Source of the DNA: an uncultured Eubacteriales bacterium
Lineage (GTDB): Bacteria; Bacillota_A; Clostridia; Lachnospirales; Cellulosilyticaceae
Assembly: GCA_900556665.1 (NCBI GenBank)
Contig: USPX01000068.1
Span: 1-9,057 of the forward strand
Direction of reading: 5' to 3'
DNA: 9,057 bases
Numbering within the stretch: the first letter of the stretch is position 1; each line of letters begins with the position of its first letter. Below are positions 1 to 4,443 of this stretch, piece by piece. Position numbers and translations under genes: made by a program. The notes under the pieces were generated by a model. It had not been told where the DNA came from. It was given only the letters and a program-made list of their open reading frames with translations, and made no database searches.

Positions 1-343
1 AATCATAATAGCCCTTATCTACAAGGCTCACATATTTTTCTTCAAAATATTTTCCTGCCACATGAGCTTTATAGGCTACCCCTTTTATTTCAAAACTCTT
101 TCCATCCTTTGAGAGAACATTAATCGCAACAGGTACATCATACCAGATACTATTTACCATGTTTTTATTATTTTGAGATGACTCAATAATCTCATAAAAC
201 TCCAGTAAATCCTCATCAATAACATGAAGAGATTGTTTATAGACTACATGAAGCTCACCATCTACACTTTGACTTGCAATTACCTTTAGTGAAGTCTTGT
301 CATTTATAATTTGTTTCAACTTTTCATCTATTATTGCTCCCAT
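1..343 (-). CDS. Pyridoxamine 5'-phosphate oxidase-like flavin-binding protein, 3' end beyond window
   Basis: Starts at ATG 343-341 and runs off the left edge after 114 codons, so the C-terminus is missing. A strong ribosome site (AGAGGAG) lies 7 bases before the ATG and overlaps the TAG stop of the radical SAM gene, which suggests translational coupling. The protein opens MGAIIDEKLKQII. It then has a beta-strand region (KVIASQSVDGELHVVYKQ), a segment with ESSQNNKNMVNSIWYD, and VAINVLSKDGKSFEIKG. This pattern resembles the FMN-binding split-barrel fold of the pyridoxamine-phosphate-oxidase superfamily, where small members bind FMN, F420 or heme. The family assignment is recalled resemblance, not a search, and the substrate is unknown. 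As the last visible gene of the metK / permease / radical SAM operon, it may act with the radical SAM enzyme. Confidence 0.6.
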   Translation of the reverse strand, partial: MGAIIDEKLKQIINDKTSLKVIASQSVDGELHVVYKQSLHVIDEDLLEFYEIIESSQNNKNMVNSIWYDVPVAINVLSKDGKSFEIKGVAYKAHVAGKYFEEKYVSLVDKGYYD

Positions 344-357
344 AATATTTCTCCTCT

Positions 358-1332
358 CTATCGTAATCTGGCTAAATCTGTATTAGGATGATTGCCACAA
401 CGTCTATAGTCATCAAAATCTACAGCTAAATTATACTTTAATCTCAATCTCTCAAATTCACGTGATATTCTAATCATATACTCAAGAGAAGGATTTTTAG
501 CATTTTTAAGAATAGCCACATCTGAAGGCTGCCAAATTGTAGCTGCTACAGATACGCCTGCTTCAGCCAATTCTTCTGCTTCTTCACTTACAGCTGCAAA
601 CGCTGCATCCTCTGTCTTAAAGAGTTTGCCTATTTCCTGAAGTAATTCAATATGATAGTTCAGTTCATCATCAAGTAATTCTTTACCTGATAAAATAGAA
701 CCTGTGGTAATTAAAATATTAGCAAATCGCCCTCTTTGTTTAATGCCTTCTGCAAGGACTTCTACAATCTCTTTTGGGTCATTTAAAAGGAGTTCACCTT
801 TCTTTTTCTTTTGGCCCCCTTGTACACCTATAGGGCAATACTTACATCCACCTCCTGGGGTATCCCAAAAATGGCAATACCAGCTGCCAGTTATATCAAA
901 GCGTTGCGGTCTATTTCCTATAAGCACTTGCATATTTTTTCCTGTTGAAGTCTTATGTTCAAAATAATCTGCTCTCTCCCAGAAATCAACAGTTTCAAGC
1001 ACTTCATCTTGATCTGTTAAAACGAGCTTTCCATCTACAGCATCTACTAAATAAGGTGCACGATGTTGACGTTTTTCTCCTGTATCATGAAATAATACGG
1101 AAGTACCATCTCTAAACATTAATCCAGTTGGCTTATATCCCTCATCATTTGAGAAAAGGCAACTTGCTGCCGCTGAATGAATTTTAGGATCAAATAATTT
1201 CATAGCCTCCTTAGAAAATACAACGCCTCGTCTTTGAATATCTGTTTTATAAACTACAAATTTAGGTACATCTGGATACTTTTTAATAACCTCCTGGGCA
1301 GATAATTCTTCACTTCTCCAATCCCCGCCCAT
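358..1332 (-). CDS. Radical SAM protein with CX9CX2C cluster motif; native start apparently lost
   Basis: A radical SAM enzyme would bind a [4Fe-4S] cluster, cleave S-adenosylmethionine and start radical chemistry in the cytoplasm; the substrate is unknown. Counted from ATG 1332 (324 aa), the likely cluster cysteines are C153, C163 and C166, in the block YCHFWDTPGGGCKYCPIG. That is CX9CX2C, not the usual CX3CX2C, and resembles the Elp3-type spacing. The N-terminal part has KYPDVPKFVVYKTDIQRRGV, and the C-terminal part is a mixed alpha/beta region rich in Glu and Leu. No good ribosome site precedes ATG 1332 or the alternative TTG 1353. The first codons, up to about 1308, are permease DNA read in another frame, so the original start was probably removed by a deletion. 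The real protein resemblance begins near ELSAQEV. The TAG stop overlaps the ribosome site of the next gene. Family call is fairly secure; the start is not. Confidence 0.8.
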   Translation of the reverse strand: MGGDWRSEELSAQEVIKKYPDVPKFVVYKTDIQRRGVVFSKEAMKLFDPKIHSAAASCLFSNDEGYKPTGLMFRDGTSVLFHDTGEKRQHRAPYLVDAVDGKLVLTDQDEVLETVDFWERADYFEHKTSTGKNMQVLIGNRPQRFDITGSWYCHFWDTPGGGCKYCPIGVQGGQKKKKGELLLNDPKEIVEVLAEGIKQRGRFANILITTGSILSGKELLDDELNYHIELLQEIGKLFKTEDAAFAAVSEEAEELAEAGVSVAATIWQPSDVAILKNAKNPSLEYMIRISREFERLRLKYNLAVDFDDYRRCGNHPNTDLARLR

Positions 1333-1682
1333 AAAGTCACAAGCGGAATCCAAGCAATTGGAGGAATTGGTTTTAAAAGCTGAATAATTAAATCCGAATA
1401 CTTCTAAAAACGATTTGATAATCCAATCATAATACCAATGCTAATCCCACATACTGCTGCTAGAAGATATCCTTTTAACACTCTTAACAAGCTAGTTCCT
1501 AGGGCACTTAGCAAACTCAAATCTTGCAGCTTCCTTACAAATGTCTCAATAATCGTTGTCAGTTTTGGAAAAAGTACTTCATTATAAGTATCACCTGAAG
1601 TTGCAAAGTGCCAGAGTGTTAAAAGCAGCACTAGAGGAAGAAAATATTCTACGTATTCTACTACTTTTGCTTTCCTTTTCAT
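1308..1682 (-). pseudogene. ABC transporter permease (NitT/TauT/SsuC type), interrupted and truncated
   Basis: ATG at 1682, 17 bases after the metK stop, has a good site (AGAAAGGAA). The visible protein has an N-terminal membrane helix (YFLPLVLLLTLWHFA), then LFPKLTTIIETF and LLSALGTSLLRVLKGYLLAAVCGISIGIMIGLS, all typical of binding-protein-dependent permeases for nitrate, sulfonate or thiamine-precursor uptake. A TAG at 1406-1404 ends it after 92 residues. In the same frame beyond the stop the family sequence continues without a break (KYSDLIIQLLKPIPPI, then AWIPLVTLWAGIGE), down to about 1308. A GAG-to-TAG change would explain the stop. After GIGE the resemblance ends and radical SAM sequence begins. 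The second half of a roughly 250-residue permease, including the EAA loop that contacts the ATPase, is absent. No ATPase or binding-protein gene is in the window. The fragment is unlikely to transport anything. Confidence 0.85.
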
Positions 1683-1699
1683 ACTGCTTTTCCTTTCTT

Positions 1700-2863
1700 T
1701 TATGCAAATAATTTCTTAATTTCCTCAACCTTGTCTAAGTGTTCCCAAGGAAGATCTATATCTGTTCTACCAAAATGTCCATAAGCTGCTGTCTGCTTAT
1801 AAATTGGTCTTCTTAAATCTAGTGCCTCAATAATTGCAGCTGGGCGAAGATCAAAGACCTTATCAATAATCTCTACAATTTGCTCCTCAGGAATTGTACC
1901 TGTTCCAAAAGTATCTACTGCAATAGAAACTGGTTTTGCAACCCCTATAGCATATGCCAGTTCTACTTCTGCTTTTTTGGCAATTCCTGCTGCAACTAAG
2001 TTTTTAGCCACCCAACGTGCTGTTCCTGAAAAAGCACCACCACCATGACGTCCTGTGCCACCATAAGTATCTACAATAATCTTTCTTCCTGTAAGTCCTG
2101 CATCCCCTTGTGGCCCACCAATTACAAAACGTCCTGTTGGATTCACATAATAGATTGTCTCTTCATCCAAAAGTTCTGTTGGAATAACTGGTTTAATAAC
2201 ATATTCAATAATATCTTTTCTGATTTGCTCTAAACTTACATCTTCTGAATGCTGGGTTGAAATAACAATAGTATGAACCCTTTTAACTGTTTGACCATCT
2301 TCTCCAAATTCAACTGTCACCTGAGACTTGCCATCTGGTCTAAGATAAGGAAGTGTGCCATCCTTTCTCACCTTCGTAAGCTGTCTTGTAAGTCTATGTG
2401 CAAAAGAAATAGCAGGTGGTAAATATTCTGGTGTTTCATCTGTTGCATAGCCAAAAATAATACCTTGGTCACCAGCGCCTGTTCCAAAATCTTCTGTAAC
2501 GCCTTCTTGTTTTGATTCAAAGGCCTTATCTACGCCAAGTGCAATATCTGCTGATTGCTCATCAATGGAAGTAAGTACTGCAATAGAATCTGCATTATAA
2601 CCATCTACATTATTTGTATAGCCAATCTCTCTAATAGTCTCCCTTGCCACCTTGGCAATATCTACATAAGCCTTTGTAGTAATCTCCCCTACTACAAGTG
2701 CAAGCCCTGTGGCAACTGTAGTTTCTGCTGCAACCCTTGAGTAAGGATCTTGTTTAATAAGTTCATCTAAGATTGCATCTGAAATTTGATCTGCAATCTT
2801 ATCTGGATGTCCTTCTGTTACTGATTCTGATGTAAATAATTTTCCTTTATATAAATTTCCCAT
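1700..2863 (-). CDS. metK: S-adenosylmethionine synthetase with an in-frame deletion in the catalytic loop
   Basis: MetK makes S-adenosylmethionine from methionine and ATP in the cytoplasm, normally as a tetramer. ATG 2863 has a ribosome site (AGGGGAGA). The protein is 387 aa; the family usually has about 390-400. Seen motifs are GHPDKIADQ (H19, D21), [11 protein letters not shown] (signature 1, from about residue 129), [10 protein letters not shown] (K179) and [14 protein letters not shown] (R260, K261). The second signature is broken. It normally reads GGGAFSGKD followed by PTKVDRSAAY, but here G280 is followed directly by TARWVAKN. About 12 residues are missing, including the equivalents of E. 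coli K265, K269 and D271, which contact ATP phosphates or metal. The reading frame is kept and the rest of the protein is intact. The enzyme is therefore likely impaired or altered unless the deletion is a sequence error. It is followed 17 bases later by the permease, in one operon with the radical SAM gene. No SAM-I riboswitch core is visible upstream. Confidence 0.93.
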   Translation of the reverse strand: MGNLYKGKLFTSESVTEGHPDKIADQISDAILDELIKQDPYSRVAAETTVATGLALVVGEITTKAYVDIAKVARETIREIGYTNNVDGYNADSIAVLTSIDEQSADIALGVDKAFESKQEGVTEDFGTGAGDQGIIFGYATDETPEYLPPAISFAHRLTRQLTKVRKDGTLPYLRPDGKSQVTVEFGEDGQTVKRVHTIVISTQHSEDVSLEQIRKDIIEYVIKPVIPTELLDEETIYYVNPTGRFVIGGPQGDAGLTGRKIIVDTYGGTGRHGGGAFSGTARWVAKNLVAAGIAKKAEVELAYAIGVAKPVSIAVDTFGTGTIPEEQIVEIIDKVFDLRPAAIIEALDLRRPIYKQTAAYGHFGRTDIDLPWEHLDKVEEIKKLFA

Positions 2864-2934
2864 ATTATAATCTCCCCTCTATTAATCCAAATTTATATCA
2901 ACATTTATTTTTAATACTAACTATTACTAATTAC

Positions 2935-3018
2935 CTATCCTATTAACTCCTGATTACAATCTTGTTCCATATGATAAATGCAATATATAACGCCACCAGC
3001 TTTCATGTTTCTTATCAT
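2935..3018 (-). CDS. Possible 27-residue leader ORF upstream of metK
   Basis: ATG 3018 is preceded by GAGGGGTGATATTT, an unusually close match to the anti-16S sequence at good spacing. The ORF runs 27 codons to TAG and ends about 70 bases before metK. Its peptide starts MIRNMKAGGVIYC and contains two cysteines and three methionines. The same frame stays open upstream to an ATG at 3090 (51 codons), but that start has no ribosome site. It resembles nothing I know. It may be a leader peptide or a chance ORF; the only support is the ribosome site. Confidence 0.3.
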   Translation of the reverse strand: MIRNMKAGGVIYCIYHMEQDCNQELIG

Positions 3019-3063
3019 AAATATCACCCCTCGTCTTAATCCCTGTAATTCATATCTGTTTGC

Positions 3064-3086
3064 TAAGATTTGATGTTGTAATCTTA
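3064..3086. repeat. Inverted repeat TAAGATT-9-AATCTTA
   Basis: Perfect 7-bp arms around a 9-base loop lie in the metK leader region. It has no T-run on either side, so it is not a terminator. It could be an RNA hairpin or an operator for a dimeric regulator. Confidence 0.4.
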
Positions 3087-3118
3087 ACATTCACACAACT
3101 AAAAAACAAAACCTATCT

Positions 3119-3134
3119 TTGAAATCGTTTGCAA
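3119..3134. promoter_or_regulatory. cre-like site 1 (CcpA or LacI-family operator)
   Basis: TTGAAATCGTTTGCAA matches the consensus WTGNAANCGNWWNCAW at every position. CcpA binds such sites for carbon catabolite control in Firmicutes. It lies about 255 bases upstream of the metK start. A local LacI-family repressor would use a similar site, so the actual regulator is inferred. Confidence 0.5.
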
Positions 3135-3160
3135 AATACCTTTTTTACTTCTCCTAAAAC

Positions 3161-3195
3161 ATGAAAAAAGACACGAAAAATCGTGCTTTTTTCAT
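3161..3195. terminator. Strong AT/GC hairpin, terminator-like on both strands
   Basis: ATGAAAAAAG and CACGA (separated by a single A) pair with TCGTG and CTTTTTTCAT around a short A-rich loop. The A-run and T-run inside the arms give a terminator shape in both directions. No intact gene ends next to it. It lies between the two cre-like sites, just downstream of a candidate minus-strand promoter, so an attenuator role is possible. Confidence 0.55.
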
Positions 3196-3198
3196 CTA

Positions 3199-3227
3199 AT
3201 TATTTCAATCCTAGAAATCGTTTTCAA
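3199..3227 (-). promoter_or_regulatory. Candidate sigma-A promoter overlapping a cre-like site
   Basis: On the minus strand a -35 box TTGAAA (3227-3222) and a -10 box AATAAT (3204-3199) are separated by 17 bases. Transcription would start near 3192, inside the hairpin at 3161-3195, and head toward metK. The cre-like site covers the -35 box and spacer, a repressing position. AT-rich DNA gives such matches by chance. Confidence 0.35.
3212..3227. promoter_or_regulatory. cre-like site 2 (one mismatch)
   Basis: TAGAAATCGTTTTCAA differs from the cre consensus only at the second base. It shares GAAATCGTTT with site 1, 93 bases away (about nine helical turns), which fits a looping pair of operators. 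Confidence 0.4.
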
Positions 3228-3283
3228 TCAATATTATCAAAGCGTGGAAGTGAAATTATGCGACCTTTTCTCTTACTATCACA

Positions 3284-3322
3284 TAAAAATAGCACATACT
3301 AACTTGAATTAGTACGTGCTAT
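3284..3322 (-). terminator. Rho-independent terminator after a gene remnant
   Basis: ATAGCACATACTAA pairs with TTAGTACGTGCTAT, one mismatch, 6-base loop. On the minus strand it is followed by TTTTTATG. It begins 2 bases after the TAA of the remnant at 3325-3390, so it was that gene's terminator. It shares 15 bases (ACATAAAAATAGCAC) with the terminator at 7035-7074. Confidence 0.75.
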
Positions 3323-3324
3323 CT

Positions 3325-3390
3325 TTATTTCTCAGCCTTCTTCATCATCTTTTCCCTCTCTACCTTACTCAAATCTCTTGCTTCTAAAAC
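3325..3390 (-). pseudogene. C-terminal remnant of an unidentified gene (21 codons plus stop)
   Basis: The last 21 codons of a protein-like frame end KMMKKAEK at a TAA, with a terminator directly after. The peptide is charged and helical (LEARDLSKVEREK), like an ordinary C-terminal helix. Two in-frame TAA codons sit immediately upstream at about 3391-3396, and beyond them begins the inverted-repeat segment at 3400. The simplest reading is that the body of the gene was lost or displaced there. The parent gene is not recognised, and chance cannot be excluded for so short a frame. Confidence 0.4.
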
Positions 3391-3399
3391 TTATTAAAT

Positions 3400-3497
3400 A
3401 GCCTCCCAGTATTTAATACCTTTTAAAATACGCAGTAATGCTACAAGGGATTTGTTTCAAGTATTAAGTTCTTAGATTTCAGAAGAAGTGGGAGGCT
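3400..3497. repeat. Segment bounded by 9-bp inverted repeats, possible miniature element or structured RNA
   Basis: AGCCTCCCA (3400-3408) and TGGGAGGCT (3489-3497) are perfect inverted copies, GC-rich in otherwise AT-rich DNA. Inside are GTATTTAATAC near the left end and GTATTAAG near the right. No coding frame spans it. The layout suits a small MITE-like insertion, the end of an old insertion sequence, or a folded RNA closed by a 9-bp stem. No target-site duplication is evident. Confidence 0.4.
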
Positions 3498-3835
3498 GCC
3501 CTTATTCTTGTTTACATGTTAATCTATGTGCTCACTAACAGCGTTTCATAGCTTTTGGATCCTACAAGAACTAAAGACCTTCTGAAATTTTAAAATACGT
3601 TTTTTATAAATGATTGTACTTACATTAAACACTTTACTTCGTAGCTCCTTTGGGCATCGTCGCAGCCGGCAGCGTCTATAGTGCTCATCTTAAATATGTT
3701 AGATATATTGGCATTAGGATTAAAGAGTAAGCCTTTTGGTTTTACTTTGTTAGCGTTTTTTGTTTGTACACTTATATATATGTGTTAAAAAATGATTTTC
3801 CCTAATAATTTTTATAAAATAAATCTATTCCTTTA
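3498..3835. other. Non-coding stretch with repeats and a GC-rich patch
   Basis: No gene with start, ribosome site and length is visible here. It holds CTTCTGAAAT (3579-3588), the inverse of ATTTCAGAAG at 3476-3485. It also holds a second copy of TTTTAAAATACG (3588-3599; first at 3421-3432) and a GC-rich patch at 3651-3676 centred on GCCGGC. A minus-strand frame open from 3689 to 3546 (47 codons, rich in Arg, Lys and Cys) crosses the patch but has no start codon. It may be the eroded remains of a mobile element. Confidence 0.4.
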
Positions 3836-4375
3836 TTACACAATGGTTTTCCCTAAATTGTAGGCTTCTTTTAAAGCCTCATTGCCTTCTATATCACCTT
3901 TTTCTTCAACACCTCTTACTAAGACCATTCCTGCATCTTCTAATTTAAAGTAATCTAAAACGGAGTGATATTGTACCTTTATGGCATCAAATACAGTAGG
4001 TATCGTATCGGCTGCAACTAATAAAAGTCCTAACTTTTTTACCTTCAATATATTACGCTGAGGTGAATGTAAGCGGTCTACTATCGCCTTTAACTTAGCA
4101 CTAATCCCATAAAAATAAACTGGTGAAGCTATGACAATAATATCTGCGAGTGTCAGTTTCTTATATACCTTTGTCATATCATCCTTTTGAAAACAGCTGT
4201 AGTCTTCTCTTTTAAAACAACTATTGCAACCCACACAAGGATTCACCTTGTAATCTACTACTGAAATAATCTCTACTTCATTATTTTCCTTTGCACCTTC
4301 TGCAAAAGCTTTTACCAATGTTTCTGTATTGCCACCTTTTCTAACACTTCCCACTAAAATGACTATATGACTCAT
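3836..4375 (-). CDS. Flavodoxin-fold NAD(P)H-dependent FMN reductase / iron-sulfur flavoprotein
   Basis: 179 aa from ATG 4375, which follows GGGAAGG closely. A GTG four codons upstream has no better site. The flavodoxin-like fold starts with a beta strand (HIVILVGS) and the FMN-phosphate loop GSVRKGGNTE (9-18). C47, C50, C53 and C61 form CX2CX2CX7C, matching the compact cluster motif described for archaeal and clostridial iron-sulfur flavoproteins. The FMN ring-binding block SPVYFYGISAKLKAIVDRLH follows. Members shuttle electrons between ferredoxin or NAD(P)H and small acceptors in the cytoplasm; the partner here is unknown. It lies 68 bases after the beta-glucosidase stop with a hairpin between, and no separate promoter is evident, so some readthrough expression is likely. 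Whether it binds a 4Fe-4S cluster or only FMN cannot be decided from sequence. Confidence 0.85.
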   Translation of the reverse strand: MSHIVILVGSVRKGGNTETLVKAFAEGAKENNEVEIISVVDYKVNPCVGCNSCFKREDYSCFQKDDMTKVYKKLTLADIIVIASPVYFYGISAKLKAIVDRLHSPQRNILKVKKLGLLLVAADTIPTVFDAIKVQYHSVLDYFKLEDAGMVLVRGVEEKGDIEGNEALKEAYNLGKTIV

Positions 4376-4407
4376 AAACCTTCCCACTAAGTTTTAATTG
4401 ATAATAT

Positions 4408-4438
4408 TTTAGGCGGCTTATGTTATGGGCCGCCTAAA
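4408..4438 (-). terminator. GC-rich hairpin after the beta-glucosidase gene
   Basis: TTTAGGCGGC and GCCGCCTAAA pair perfectly over 10 bp around an 11-base loop, 5 bases after the stop of the upstream gene. The following minus-strand bases (AATATTATC) contain only a weak T-tract, so it may act as a partial terminator or an mRNA 3' stabiliser ahead of the flavoprotein gene. Confidence 0.65.
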
Positions 4439-4443
4439 TCTCA

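Noticed and set aside
704..967. 87-codon plus-strand frame over the radical SAM gene
   Set aside because: Antisense shadow of the cluster-motif region; no ribosome site and no recognisable domain.
2864..3120. SAM-I or other SAM riboswitch ahead of metK
   Set aside because: The conserved core (AGAGGTGGAGGGA-like strand, GATGAAGCC and GGCAACC) is absent on the minus strand, and there is no terminator close to the metK start.
3546..3689. Basic 47-codon open frame on the minus strand
   Set aside because: No start codon or ribosome site; kept only as a note in the non-coding stretch.
3627..3730. Plus-strand peptide-like frame across the GC-rich patch (FVAPLGIVAAGSVYSAHL)
   Set aside because: Preceded by a stop with no ATG or GTG and no ribosome site; the composition follows from the GC-rich patch.
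3768..3785. ACAC...GTGT hairpin downstream of the flavoprotein gene as its terminator
   Set aside because: The stem is mostly TA alternation and the minus-strand flank is A-rich, not T-rich.
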